Position numbers and translations under genes: made by a program. A stretch of 61,732 nt of DNA from an uncultured Treponema sp. (lineage in GTDB: Bacteria > Spirochaetota > Spirochaetia > Treponematales > Treponemataceae), in contig CAKUTI010000008.1 of assembly GCA_934691925.1 (NCBI GenBank), forward strand, positions 1-61,732, in the 5' to 3' direction. A model generated the notes under the pieces. It was not told the origin of the DNA. It ran no database searches and saw only the letters and a list, made by a program, of their open reading frames with translations. Of the stretch, positions 9,365-18,400 are shown in pieces (within the stretch, counting starts at the first letter, position 1; every line of letters starts with the position of its first letter).

Positions 9365-9676
9365 TTAAAGTCCGAAATTCGCGAGAATCTGCTCTTTTGG
9401 AAGAAATCCCACGGAAGTTTTTTCAGCTTTTCCGTTTTTGAACAGAATCAGAGTCGGAATGCTCATGATTCCAAACTTTTGCGCAAGCTCGCCTTCGCTG
9501 TCAACATTGACTTTGCCGACTTTCAGCTCTGCGTCCTTTTCCTTTGCGATTTCGCTTACAATCGGAGAAAGCATTTTGCAAGGGCCGCACCACGAAGCCC
9601 AAAAGTCAACGAGAACCGGCTTTTCTGATTTTAAAAGTTCATCTTCAAAATTCTGTGTTGTAACAGTAACTTCCAT
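9365..9676 (-). CDS. trxA: Thioredoxin
   Basis: A 103-residue classical cytoplasmic thioredoxin. It has WASWCGPCK with redox Cys30 and Cys33, the buried Asp24 (VLVDFW) and the cis-proline motif SIPTLILFKNG. It reduces protein disulfides using thioredoxin reductase, which is not in this window. An upstream in-frame ATG would add 14 residues, but the ATG at 9676 is preferred because GGAGGA lies 4 bases before it and family length then fits. Confidence 0.96.
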   Translation of the reverse strand: MEVTVTTQNFEDELLKSEKPVLVDFWASWCGPCKMLSPIVSEIAKEKDAELKVGKVNVDSEGELAQKFGIMSIPTLILFKNGKAEKTSVGFLPKEQILANFGL

Positions 9677-9850
9677 AAAATCCTCCTGCAAAAAAATCAA
9701 ATTAAAATATTTCTTCAATAAAGATACTCATAAATCCAGAAAAATTCTATTATAAAATGTCTGACGGTTAGGGCTGAATCGCTTTTGTGATTTTTGCCGA
9801 TTGCCGGGAATTTTTTGAAAACAACAGATTTAAGATAAGGAGAAAATAAA

Positions 9851-10795
9851 ATGGCTTACAAAGTTTTTATTGACGGAAAAGAGGGAACAACCGGGCTTAA
9901 AATATACGAGCGGTTTGCAAAGCGAAGCGACATCGAGATTCTTCTGATTGACGAGGAAAAGCGAAAAGACCCTGGTGAGCGCGCCAAAATGATTAACGCG
10001 TCCGACTTCACTTTTTTGTGCCTACCAGACGCTGCCGCTGTTGAGGCTGTAAAGCTCTGCACAAATCCTCACACGCGGATTCTTGACGCTTCAACTGCGC
10101 ACAGAACAAATCCTGAATGGGCTTACGGCTTTCCTGAGCTTTCACCTGAGCACCGGGCAAGAATCGAAAAGTCAAAACGTGTCGCAGTTCCTGGCTGTTA
10201 CGCTTCGGGCTTTATCTCGCTTGTCTATCCGCTTGTTAAAAACGGAATTATCGCGCCTGATTATCCGGTAGTCTGCCATGCTGTCTCTGGATATTCCGGG
10301 GCTGGAAAAAAGGCTATTGCCCAGTATGAAGACCCGAACCGCAATCCCGAGCTTTCTTCGCCTCGTCTTTACGCGCTAACGCAGGAGCACAAGCATCTTC
10401 CGGAGATGATGAAGATAAGCGGACTTGAATACAAGCCGATTTTTGACCCGTACGTCTGTGACTATTTTGAGGGAATGACTGTCACGGTCGCTCTTCACAC
10501 AAGGCTTATGAAAAGAAAGATGAGCGGAAAAGAGCTTACAGAAGTCTTCAAGGAGCAGTACAACTCTAGCCGCTTTGTTAAATGCGCGGAATTCATGGGC
10601 GAGGGAACTTTGACTGAGAATTTCATTCCTGCCAACACGCTTGCCGGAACAAACAATATGCAGATTTTTGTTTGCGGAAACGACGAGCGGCTTATTTTGA
10701 CCAGCCGGTTTGACAATCTTGGAAAAGGCGCGAGCGGGGCTGCCGTTCAGTGCATGAACATTATGATGGGAATTGACGAGGGAACAGGACTTTAA
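9851..10795 (+). CDS. argC: N-acetyl-gamma-glutamyl-phosphate reductase (short type)
   Basis: A 314-residue enzyme of arginine synthesis that reduces N-acetylglutamyl phosphate to the semialdehyde with NADPH. The N-terminal Rossmann region begins VFIDGKEGTTG, and the catalytic cysteine is Cys116 in VAVPGCYASGF. Length and the DGxxGTTG start match the short type-2 ArgC rather than the 340-residue type. An AAGGAG sequence precedes the ATG. No other arg gene is nearby, so it appears to be a single-gene unit ending at the 10802 terminator. Confidence 0.94.
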   Translation: MAYKVFIDGKEGTTGLKIYERFAKRSDIEILLIDEEKRKDPGERAKMINASDFTFLCLPDAAAVEAVKLCTNPHTRILDASTAHRTNPEWAYGFPELSPEHRARIEKSKRVAVPGCYASGFISLVYPLVKNGIIAPDYPVVCHAVSGYSGAGKKAIAQYEDPNRNPELSSPRLYALTQEHKHLPEMMKISGLEYKPIFDPYVCDYFEGMTVTVALHTRLMKRKMSGKELTEVFKEQYNSSRFVKCAEFMGEGTLTENFIPANTLAGTNNMQIFVCGNDERLILTSRFDNLGKGASGAAVQCMNIMMGIDEGTGL

Positions 10796-10801
10796 AATGA
10801 G

Positions 10802-10830
10802 AAAGGCTGCCGAAAAAGGCAGCCTTTTTT
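10802..10830. terminator. Terminator between argC and rpsU
   Basis: Perfect 10-bp stem AAAGGCTGCC (10802-10811) and GGCAGCCTTT (10818-10827) with a GAAAAA loop, ending in a six-T run. It sits between convergent genes and is strongest on the plus strand. Confidence 0.85.
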
Positions 10831-10843
10831 GTTCTAGTAAAGA

Positions 10844-11050
10844 CTAGTAATCTTTGCGCTCTGACTTGCGTCTTTTGTTCAGAAGTTTGCGCTCAAGTGT
10901 CGTTTTCTTCTGGTGGAGCTCTGCAGAAGGCTTTACAAAGAATTCGCGGCGTTTGTACTCGCGGATAATTCCTTCTTTTTCAACCATTCTCTTGAAGCGT
11001 TTGATTGCTTTCTCAAGGTTCTCGCTGTCATCAACTACGATTGTTGCCAT
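10844..11050 (-). CDS. rpsU: 30S ribosomal protein S21
   Basis: A 68-residue, very basic protein with the S21 pattern: [29 protein letters not shown] followed by [23 protein letters not shown]. It binds the 30S platform near the 3' end of 16S rRNA and helps initiation. A strong Shine-Dalgarno, GGAGGTGA, lies 6-7 bases before the ATG, in contrast to many neighbours that have none. It is monocistronic. Confidence 0.95.
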   Translation of the reverse strand: MATIVVDDSENLEKAIKRFKRMVEKEGIIREYKRREFFVKPSAELHQKKTTLERKLLNKRRKSERKDY

Positions 11051-11204
11051 ATAATTTCACCTCCTTCAGTCCGGAGTCCCAGAAAAGATTTTTTTAGTAT
11101 ACAAAAGAAAAAAAAAGTTTTCAAGATGACGGGCTGAATTAAAGCTGATTGCTTCACCCGGAATCTGTTCGTGTATTGCGATGCCACGTGTTTTTTACAG
11201 TTCT

Positions 11205-11230
11205 GTCATTCCGAACTCGTTTCGGAATCT
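11205..11230. repeat. Dispersed palindromic intergenic repeat, copy 2
   Basis: ATTCCGAA (11208-11215) and TTCGGAAT (11221-11228), flanked by GTC and CT as in the copy at 2204-2229. It lies between rpsU and the HD-GYP gene. Confidence 0.6.
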
Positions 11231-11282
11231 ATGTATTTCTTAGAGCAGACACTTAAGTAAGTCGGTCGTGGCAGCGAAAATC

Positions 11283-12098
11283 TCATGCGATTTTTTTCGG
11301 GCAGCTTGCTTTATTCAAATGCTTTAGAATCTGCGGCTTTAAACTCAGAAATATTTCTGTAAGTTCGGGGTCAAAGTGCGTTCCCTTGCTTTTTTCCAGC
11401 ATCTTGAAGGCTTCGTCTGCTGGGATTTTTTCTTTGTAGACACGCATAGAAACAAGCGCGTCAAAAACATCCGCGATTGATGTAATCCGCGCGCTCAAAG
11501 GAATTTCGTCGCCTTTAAGCCCTAGCGGATAGCCGGTTCCGTCCCATTTTTCATGGTGATACTGAATTGTGTCGATAAAAAGGCGGAGAACTTCACTGCT
11601 CAGGTTTTTTCCGAAAATCTGCCGCACGAGCGCAGCCCCGATTACTGTGTGCGTTTTCATTGTCTCGTACTCGGTCTCATCTAGCTTGGAAGGCTTGTTT
11701 AAGATTCTGTCAGTGATTGAAATCTTTCCGATGTCGTGCATTGCCGCCGCGTTTCCAATCATATCTTTGAATTCAGGCGTAACTTCATCCTTATGGAGAT
11801 TATGTTCAAAAAGATAGTCCGTGATAAGCTGCGCATAGAATTTCGTGTTCTGGATATGGTTTCCTGTGTTCACGTCCCTGTATTCAATCAAGGTCGCCAT
11901 TCCCTCGATTACGGATTCCTGCATTTTTATGTAGTCTTTGTTTTTCTTCTGGATTTTTGTGCGCTGGTCTTCGATTCTTCTCTTTAGAAATGAATTCTTT
12001 TCTTCCAGAATTTTTATGAACTTGAACGCTCTGAAGAAACAGAAACAAAAGATAATGATAGAAAGCGCAAGAATTGAAAGCAATATCACTGTAATCAT
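11283..12098 (-). CDS. HD-GYP domain protein, probable c-di-GMP phosphodiesterase
   Basis: A 271-residue protein with one N-terminal membrane helix (residues 3-25), a Lys/Glu-rich coiled segment (30-60) and a cytoplasmic HD-GYP domain. Metal-binding and signature residues are intact: GNHIQN, AAAMHDIGKISITDRILNK, HHEKWDGTGYPLGLKGDEIP and ARITSIADVFDAL. HD-GYP enzymes hydrolyse c-di-GMP to pGpG or GMP. It has no receiver or sensor domain, so its input is unknown. A weak Shine-Dalgarno (AAAGG) precedes the ATG. It would act with the EAL protein at 27.8 kb to lower c-di-GMP. Confidence 0.9.
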   Translation of the reverse strand: MITVILLSILALSIIIFCFCFFRAFKFIKILEEKNSFLKRRIEDQRTKIQKKNKDYIKMQESVIEGMATLIEYRDVNTGNHIQNTKFYAQLITDYLFEHNLHKDEVTPEFKDMIGNAAAMHDIGKISITDRILNKPSKLDETEYETMKTHTVIGAALVRQIFGKNLSSEVLRLFIDTIQYHHEKWDGTGYPLGLKGDEIPLSARITSIADVFDALVSMRVYKEKIPADEAFKMLEKSKGTHFDPELTEIFLSLKPQILKHLNKASCPKKIA

Positions 12099-12173
12099 GC
12101 CGCAACCTTTCGTTTGATTTTAAGACTATTTAAAACACTGTGCGTTTAAACATATCAAAAAGCCGGATTTTCT

Positions 12174-12181
12174 GCTAGAAT
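12174..12181 (+). promoter_or_regulatory. Extended -10 promoter box of ettA, probably a leaderless start
   Basis: TGCTAGAAT (12173-12181) is an extended -10 element. It ends 7 bases before the ettA ATG, so transcription should begin at or next to the start codon. No Shine-Dalgarno is present. Confidence 0.5.
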
Positions 12182-12188
12182 AAGACTT

Positions 12189-13952
12189 ATGGCTAAAACA
12201 ATTGATGAAAAGAAAATCATTTACACGATGGATCACGTTTCGCGTGCTTATGGAACAAAAGTAGTATTAAAAGACATTTCGATTTCTTACTACTACGGAG
12301 CGAAAATCGGAGTTATCGGCGAGAACGGAGCCGGAAAATCTTCTCTCTTCAAGATTTTCGCCGGAATTGACAAGGACTACACAGGCGAGACCCATCTTCT
12401 TCCTGGATATTCGATGGGCTATCTTGAGCAGGAGCCTTATCTTGAGCCTGGAAAAACTGTAATGGAAGTTGTGAAAGAGGGCGTAAAGCCGATTACAGAT
12501 TTGCTTGCGGAATTTGACAAGGTGAACGAGGCTTTTGGAGAACCGGACGCCGATTTTGACAAGCTCTGCGCGCGTCAGGCGGAAATTCAGGAGAAACTCG
12601 ACGCTGCGGATGCATGGAATCTTGAGGCGAATCTGGAGCTTGCGATGGACGCTCTGCGATGTCCTCCGGTTGACCAGAAAGTTGACGTGCTTTCAGGCGG
12701 TGAGAGAAGACGTGTCGCGCTTTGCCGCTTGCTTCTTCAAAAGCCGGACATTCTTCTTCTTGATGAGCCTACAAACCATCTTGACGCGGAGACAATCGCA
12801 TGGCTTGAGCGTCATCTGCACGAGTACAAAGGTACAATCATCGCGATTACTCACGACCGCTATTTTCTTGACAATGTTGCGGGCTGGATTTTGGAGATGG
12901 ACAGAGGCGAGGGGTATCCGTTCAAGGGAAACTACTCGGCTTGGCTTGAGGCAAAGGAAAAGCGGCTTGAGCTTGAGGAAAAGCAGGCTTCAACACGCCA
13001 GCGCGAGATGAAAGAGGAATTGGAATGGATTCACGCAGGCGCGAAAGGCCGTCAGGCAAAGCACAAGGAGCATATCTCAAAGTACGAGCAGCTTCTTGCT
13101 GAAGAGTCAAAGAGAATCAAGCTGAAGGACACTCAGATTTCAATTCCCGCAGGTCCGCGTCTTGGAAGCGTTGTTATTGACGCGGAAAAGCTCACAAAGT
13201 CGTTCGGAGACAAGCTCCTGTTCGAGAATCTTGACTTCCATATTCCAGCTGGAGCGGTTGTCGGAATTGTAGGCCCGAACGGAGCCGGAAAAACAACTCT
13301 CTTCAAGATGATTGCGACTGCGGCAGGGCAGAAAGTGGAGCTTCCTGACGGCACGATGGGCGAGGAAAAGCCGGACGCAGGCGAGATAAAGGTCGGAAAC
13401 ACTGTAAAGCTCGTCTATGTTGACCAGATGAGAAGCAAGCTCGACATGGAAAAGACAGTCTATGAGACTTTGAGCGGAGGAAGCGACCTTGTAAAGCTTG
13501 GCGCAGTTGACGAGAAAGGCCGCGCGGTGAACGGTGCTGTGCGCGAGATAAACGCCCACGCTTACTGCTCATGGTTCAATTTCAGCTCCGCAGAGCAGAA
13601 CAAAAAGGTCGGTGTGCTTTCGGGCGGCGAGAAGAACCGTCTTAACATGGGAATGATGTTCAAAGAGGCTGGAAACGTTCTTCTTCTTGACGAGCCTACA
13701 AACGACCTTGACATTGCCACAACGCGCTCTCTTGAAGAGGCGATAAACGACTTTGCAGGAGTTGTGCTTGTAATCAGCCACGACCGCTATTTCCTTGACC
13801 GAATCGCGACTCACATTCTCGCTTTTGAGAACAACTCGAACGTGAATTTTGTCGAGGGCGGATGGTCAGACTACGTTGAATGGCGCAAGAATGTGCTTGG
13901 AATTTCAGACGACATTCCGCACAAGACTGTTTACAGAAAACTTACGAGATAG
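12189..13952 (+). CDS. ettA: Energy-dependent translational throttle protein EttA (ABC-F)
   Basis: A 587-residue ABC-F protein with two ATPase domains: Walker A GENGAGKSS and GPNGAGKTT, signatures LSGGERRR and LSGGEKNR, and LLLDEPTNHLDAETIAWLE and LLLDEPTNDLD. The arm segment and the interdomain linker (LEWIHAGAKGRQAKHKEHISKYEQL) match EttA rather than Uup. EttA binds the ribosomal E site and gates the first peptide bonds according to the ATP/ADP ratio. Upstream there is only an extended -10 box, so the mRNA is probably leaderless. Confidence 0.94.
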   Translation: MAKTIDEKKIIYTMDHVSRAYGTKVVLKDISISYYYGAKIGVIGENGAGKSSLFKIFAGIDKDYTGETHLLPGYSMGYLEQEPYLEPGKTVMEVVKEGVKPITDLLAEFDKVNEAFGEPDADFDKLCARQAEIQEKLDAADAWNLEANLELAMDALRCPPVDQKVDVLSGGERRRVALCRLLLQKPDILLLDEPTNHLDAETIAWLERHLHEYKGTIIAITHDRYFLDNVAGWILEMDRGEGYPFKGNYSAWLEAKEKRLELEEKQASTRQREMKEELEWIHAGAKGRQAKHKEHISKYEQLLAEESKRIKLKDTQISIPAGPRLGSVVIDAEKLTKSFGDKLLFENLDFHIPAGAVVGIVGPNGAGKTTLFKMIATAAGQKVELPDGTMGEEKPDAGEIKVGNTVKLVYVDQMRSKLDMEKTVYETLSGGSDLVKLGAVDEKGRAVNGAVREINAHAYCSWFNFSSAEQNKKVGVLSGGEKNRLNMGMMFKEAGNVLLLDEPTNDLDIATTRSLEEAINDFAGVVLVISHDRYFLDRIATHILAFENNSNVNFVEGGWSDYVEWRKNVLGISDDIPHKTVYRKLTR

Positions 13953-13982
13953 AAGCTCTCTTGAAAGAAAACTAATATAAAG

Positions 13983-14050
13983 TTATTATCTTCTTAGGAA
14001 ATGATTATCTGTTAAAAGAAAAATAAATCATATTCCTTGGGAGATAATAA
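13983..14050 (+). promoter_or_regulatory. Long stem-loop in the leader of the out-of-frame lipoprotein gene
   Basis: Three helices stack: TTATTATCT (13983-13991) with AGATAATAA (14042-14050), AGGAA (13996-14000) with TTCCT (14033-14037), and ATGATT (14001-14006) with AATCAT (14026-14031). The Shine-Dalgarno GGGAG (14039-14043) lies in the internal loop next to the outer helix, 10 bases before the ATG. The fold could limit ribosome access. No T run follows, so it is not a simple terminator. Confidence 0.55.
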
Positions 14051-14053
14051 TAC

Positions 14054-16218
14054 ATGAAAAAAGTTAAGTATTTTCTTAAACGGGGGGGGCGATTCTTAGC
14101 GCACTCCTCTTGATTTTTGCATGCGCAGTGTTTGTTTCATGCTCAAGCGATGATGATGGAGGGAGCTCTAACTCAGCTACCGTAAAAGACACCAGCACTG
14201 TTAAAAATGAAGACGGCTCTGTAACTACAACAGAAGTCATGTCTGACGGCTCTACAGTAACAACAACAGTCAAGAAAGATGAAAACGGAAACGTAACCGA
14301 GACTGTAAAAGTTACAGAAACCGCTGACGGAAAAGTTACAACAGAAACAACCGATGCAAGCGGCAAAACTAGAATTTCAACAAGCACAAAAGATTATTCA
14401 AAGTATATCGAAGAAGGAATTGATGCTGTTGAAAATGCAAATTTTGACTTGGCAATTACAAAATTCAACCAGGCTTATAAAACAGAAGCCAACGATGAGA
14501 CGCGCGTTTATTCGGCTCTTGCAAGCCTTGCCTCAATAAGCACAAAACAAACCACTGCAGATTTCGTTAAAAAGCACCTCGGTATTACAAATTATCCTGC
14601 GACAATGAACGCTCTTTTTAGGCCAGACTGGCTTGACGCGACAGAGTATATTGACAGCGAGGAAGAAGACTGGATTTCTGGTTGTACAGATTTTAAGCAG
14701 TCTGCTTCTGGCTATTATTACAAGGCTAATATAACTCCTGCGTCTGAATATTCTGAAAATACTGTTAGCAGATGGGAAATCTATAAAAAAGCGACTATAG
14801 AAGGCGAAAAAGAAAGCAAAGAGCTTTACACAAGTCTTGACGATCTTGCGCAGTATGAGAAAGACACAAAAGGTTCTACATTGTATGATTCCCAGTATTA
14901 CACTTACACGCTTGACGAGAACGGCGAATATTATGTGAATCTTCATTATTCTTCAGAATACCACTTTTCTTCTTACCAGTCATATACTATGAGTGGCTGG
15001 GTTGGTGTTGACTACACCTATTATGAAAGAGACAGGTTTCCGACACTTTCTGTTCCGGAATGGTTCAAAAATTCCAAATTCAGCAACTACTTTGGAGAGC
15101 TTCTTCTTGCAAATATCCTGAACGGAAACACAAAAGGCCTGAACGATGCTCTTGATGATTTGTACAGTGTTCTGTTCAGCTCAGAATATGAAGATGCCTG
15201 CAAGAAAATCGATGCGGTTACAGGAAGCGTTAAAATTCCTAGCCGCGTAATCGAGGATTTTGGTCTTACAGAGATTGTCGGAGACACAAGCGTAAAGCTT
15301 GGAAAGGCAGAGCTTGCCCTTATAAAGACCTCATTCAATATTCTGAAGGCGACAGTTGAGTACGCGCAGTCATACAATTTGAACAGCGATCTTTCGTTCC
15401 TTAAGTTTGACTGGGCAGACAAAGACGCTGCAATGAAAGTCTTTGAAAAATATTTGAGATATGACGCTAGCATAGATCCTCTTGCAAACGGATTTATGAG
15501 CCAGAGAAGTCCTGAAAAAATGGCTGCCTCAAAAGAGCATTTTGCTTCGGCAGTAAGCGACTTGATTGCGGCTTACGATGATATTCTTAAAAACACAACA
15601 GATTATCCGACAGCTTTGAGCGATGTTCTTAATGAGTACAAGGTTTTGCGTGAAGGCGCAGTTCAGTTGCAAGCCGCAATTGCAGACGGTGGAGAATTCT
15701 ATATTCCGGAAACTGACGGCCTGCCGGATTCTTGGCCTGAAAGCAGCTCGTTGTATATAGATCTTGGAAAACTTTTTGACGCAAGCAACTTTGCGCTGAA
15801 GAATTTTATTGAAAATACAGACTGCAAGGTTGATGTTTGCCTTCTTGAAGAACAATATGATTCGGAAACAGATGTGGAATATTTTTCTTCAACTAAAAAT
15901 TTGAAGAACGATTCAGGTAAAACTATTCTAGAAATGGAATCTTCGACACTCAATTCTGAAACTATGAAATATATTCTAAAACATGGCGATGAAATTTCCA
16001 ACAGTCAAAGTCTTGGTTTGAAAATTTCCCTGCGCCCTCTTCAGAATCTGTTCGGCGGATTTGACTTCACTAAATTTTCGCCTGCTATTAAAAAATCAAG
16101 CAGTGGAAAATATTGGTTTGCTCAGGAGCTTGGCGTTCTTCCAGGTCTTTATGTCTACAACTTCTACCATGACGGCGAAATTGCAGACGATATAAAAGCT
16201 CTTATAGCCGACGAATAA
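14054..16218 (+). CDS. Large lipoprotein, out of frame at an eight-G tract (candidate phase-variable gene)
   Basis: Translation from ATG 14054 reads MKKVKYFLKRGG, then shifts and stops at TGA 14111-14113. The other frame stays open to 16218. One more G (9) or two fewer (6) would join the two into a lipoprotein signal peptide (basic start, then ILSALLLIFACAVFVSCSSDDD), with lipobox cysteines in IFAC or FVSC. The mature part of about 690 residues starts with short Thr-rich repeats of the form DGSVTTTE (14190-14375), then a TPR-like helix pair (ENANFDLAITKFNQAYKTEANDETRVYSALA). The rest is unrecognised and acidic. Function unknown; a surface or periplasmic lipoprotein is likely. A TTG at 14110 could start the long frame but lacks a Shine-Dalgarno and a basic signal-peptide start. 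A sequencing error in the G run is possible. Confidence 0.7.
14082..14089 (+). repeat. Homopolymeric tract of eight G
   Basis: CGGGGGGGGC at 14081-14090, inside the predicted signal peptide of the 14054 lipoprotein. It is the point where the reading frame changes. Confidence 0.85.
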
Positions 16219-16277
16219 GATTTTCCGCTGAAAACAAAGTGTTTTAGTGTCTGAAAAATCTTTTTAAATCTAATTTT

Positions 16278-16327
16278 AGCCGCATGGACTTTATGAGCTT
16301 CGCTTCACAAAGTCTTGCGGCTTTTTT
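16278..16327 (+). terminator. Terminator of the lipoprotein gene
   Basis: AGCCGCA (16278-16284) pairs with TGCGGCT (16316-16322), and inner GGACTTT pairs approximately with CAAAGTC, followed by a six-T run. It ends 7 bases before the next ATG. Confidence 0.8.
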
Positions 16328-16333
16328 GTGCTT

Positions 16334-17614
16334 ATGAAGTTAAAAAACATTTTACCCTTATTTTTTGTTTCTCTTTTTTCGCCACTGTTCCCTCAGAACA
16401 TAAGGCTCAGCTCTTTTGCGGCGGATTTGTTTTTTCCAGCATACGGCGCAGAGGCGGACGCTTCTATTTATGTGGATAAAAGCGATATTTCAGCTGGAAA
16501 AGTCTCTGCATGCGGAGGATATTTTTCAGCAAAGCCAAACTTGTCAAAATTCAGCGCGGATTTGTATTCTGGCTGGGGAGAAGTGAAAGTCAGCTCGCCA
16601 AAGCTGGATTTCTCAGTCGGCACATTCGGGGCGGGGCTTCCAGGAGAGACAAAAATCCTGAACGGAAAGCCACGTTTCCTTTTAAAGAACGGAGAGTTTT
16701 CAGGCGTTTATTCTTCTTTTGCATATCATTTCCAAGAAGATGTATCTCTTGAGGCGGAAATTCTTGCTTTGGACGGAGGATTTGAGTGGGGCGACTTATA
16801 TTATTTTTACGGTCATCCGCGCAACATTGAAGTCTGTGCAGGAAAAACAGCTATTTCGGTTCCTTTTGGAATTGATTTTTCAGGCTTTTTTGCACGCTTA
16901 AAGACAGACATTCAGGCCGATAACACGGACGAAAGCGCGTCGCTTGGAAAAGCCAGCGTAAACTTTTTTGTCTTGAGCCTTAAAAAACAGCTTGCTGGAC
17001 TTGACGGCTCGTTTATGCAAAGCCAGAGGCATTTTCTTTCTGCAGGCGTCCTTTACTGCTATGCGGACCTTTCTGGCTCTGTCCTTGCAACGAGCGAAAC
17101 TCAGGATTATTTCTTTTTCCCTTATGAGAAAATTTTTGGCAGTGCAAACGATATTTTTCACATTGCAGGTCTTGGCTTTTCCTATGAATATGTCCGCTCG
17201 TTGTTTGATTTTAAGCTTGACACTATTTATCTCCATTGTTTTTCTAATGAAGCGGCGGCAAATTACTCTTATAAGTATAAGAAAAACATTTTTTTTGACG
17301 GTTCAAGAGGCGGTGATGATTTTAACTTGGCAGAATTCAAGAACTGCGGGCTTTTTGCAGGCAAGGCCGAATTATCCTGCAAGTTGAAAAAAATTATGAA
17401 TTTAAAGCGGACTTCCCCCGAACTGAAGCTTTCAAGAATCTTTGTGATTCCGATTCTGACAGAAAACGCGAAAAGCAGCCTTATGCATAATGCAAGCTCT
17501 AAAGGCTTTGCTGATTCAGCTTCTGACTCCGGATTTTCTTCATCAAGGGCTTTAAACAAAATAAAGACCGTCCTTTTAGCAGGAACGGTCTTTTCATTAG
17601 AAATCAGATTCTGA
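16334..17614 (+). CDS. Predicted outer-membrane beta-barrel-like protein, function unknown
   Basis: A 426-residue protein with an N-terminal signal sequence (MKLKNILPLFFVSLFSPLFPQ, cleavage probably near residue 20) and many alternating amphipathic segments rich in Phe, Tyr, Ser and Gly. It ends in SLEIRF with a terminal Phe, as outer-membrane barrels often do. No family is recognised. An upstream in-frame GTG (16328) would add two residues, but ATG 16334 gives a better signal peptide. No Shine-Dalgarno is visible. The last 15 or so codons overlap a terminator hairpin. It converges with the membrane protein at 17630. Confidence 0.65.
   Translation: MKLKNILPLFFVSLFSPLFPQNIRLSSFAADLFFPAYGAEADASIYVDKSDISAGKVSACGGYFSAKPNLSKFSADLYSGWGEVKVSSPKLDFSVGTFGAGLPGETKILNGKPRFLLKNGEFSGVYSSFAYHFQEDVSLEAEILALDGGFEWGDLYYFYGHPRNIEVCAGKTAISVPFGIDFSGFFARLKTDIQADNTDESASLGKASVNFFVLSLKKQLAGLDGSFMQSQRHFLSAGVLYCYADLSGSVLATSETQDYFFFPYEKIFGSANDIFHIAGLGFSYEYVRSLFDFKLDTIYLHCFSNEAAANYSYKYKKNIFFDGSRGGDDFNLAEFKNCGLFAGKAELSCKLKKIMNLKRTSPELKLSRIFVIPILTENAKSSLMHNASSKGFADSASDSGFSSSRALNKIKTVLLAGTVFSLEIRF
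17563..17594. terminator. Bidirectional terminator inside the 3' end of the barrel gene
   Basis: AAAGACCG (17563-17570) pairs with CGGTCTTT (17586-17593), extended by TCCT and AGGA with a bulge, and is followed by TTT. It lies within codons of the 16334 gene, between convergent genes only 15 bases apart. Confidence 0.65.
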
Positions 17615-17629
17615 ATCTTTTATTTTTGC

Positions 17630-18400
17630 TTACTCAGCAGCTTTCACCTGGCTTGGGTGCTGAATGTGGGCTGCGCCCAAAACTGAGCCTGCAATCGCGA
17701 GAATCCAGCCGACGAGAACCATGTATCCGCCGATTGTCATATATCCTACGATTGGGAAAACGCCGAATGTTACAGGAACTGTGATTGCAGAAGCGATTGC
17801 GAATCCAAGTCCGAGAAGAACTGTTACGATGTCGCCGACGATTGTCTTTGTGATAAAGAAAAGAGCGATTCCAGCGATTGAGCAGAGCCACATAATCACA
17901 AGGAATGTAGCATTGTATGCGTGCGGCGCAACGTTGAATGCTGCCGCAAGTCCGAAGATGTTAAGAACTCTGTTGCGGATATGCTGTCCTTCAACCTCAT
18001 ATGGAGCAACGTAAGAATAGTTTGTTTTTGTCACTTTCTTTGGCTCGCCATGCTTGTCCAAAATTTTGTCGTAGTTCTTGTCAAGAACGAAATTTGTCTC
18101 TGTCTCTTTAAGAATGATTACAGCCTCATCGTCAACTACAACATCGTCCTCTTCATCCTCGTCATCAGAAGCAGCAGTTCCGTTGATAAGTGAATCGTAG
18201 AAATCGTCATCGCCTACTGCTGAACCCTGATTGTCATCTTCTTCAACCTCAGACTCGATTGTGTTGTCAACAGGCTCTGCGACTGCCATTTTTACATAAA
18301 CTGTTGGAATAAGAAAACCGACAAACGCGAGAACCATGCCAGCAAGGAAGATTACGCGGTCAACCGATCTTTCTTTCTTCAATTTGTCTAAATATTTCAT
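17630..18400 (-). CDS. Membrane protein with an acidic extracytoplasmic domain, function unknown
   Basis: A 256-residue protein. A basic N-terminus (MKYLDKLKKERSVDR) precedes helix 1 (about 17-38), then a long soluble segment (40-140) rich in Asp and Glu (VEEDDNQG, ASDDEDEEDDVVVDDEA), then four closely spaced C-terminal helices (about 145-245). It ends GAAHIQHPSQVKAAE. The layout suggests a sensor or assembly protein with an acidic domain outside the cytoplasm, but no family is recognised. GGAGC precedes the ATG (AAAGGAGCTTTAGAAAATG). It converges with the barrel gene. Confidence 0.75.
   Translation of the reverse strand: MKYLDKLKKERSVDRVIFLAGMVLAFVGFLIPTVYVKMAVAEPVDNTIESEVEEDDNQGSAVGDDDFYDSLINGTAASDDEDEEDDVVVDDEAVIILKETETNFVLDKNYDKILDKHGEPKKVTKTNYSYVAPYEVEGQHIRNRVLNIFGLAAAFNVAPHAYNATFLVIMWLCSIAGIALFFITKTIVGDIVTVLLGLGFAIASAITVPVTFGVFPIVGYMTIGGYMVLVGWILAIAGSVLGAAHIQHPSQVKAAE

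Noticed and set aside
14110..14112. TTG 14110 as the native start of the lipoprotein
   Set aside because: It has no Shine-Dalgarno and would remove the basic part of the signal peptide, while ATG 14054 has both.
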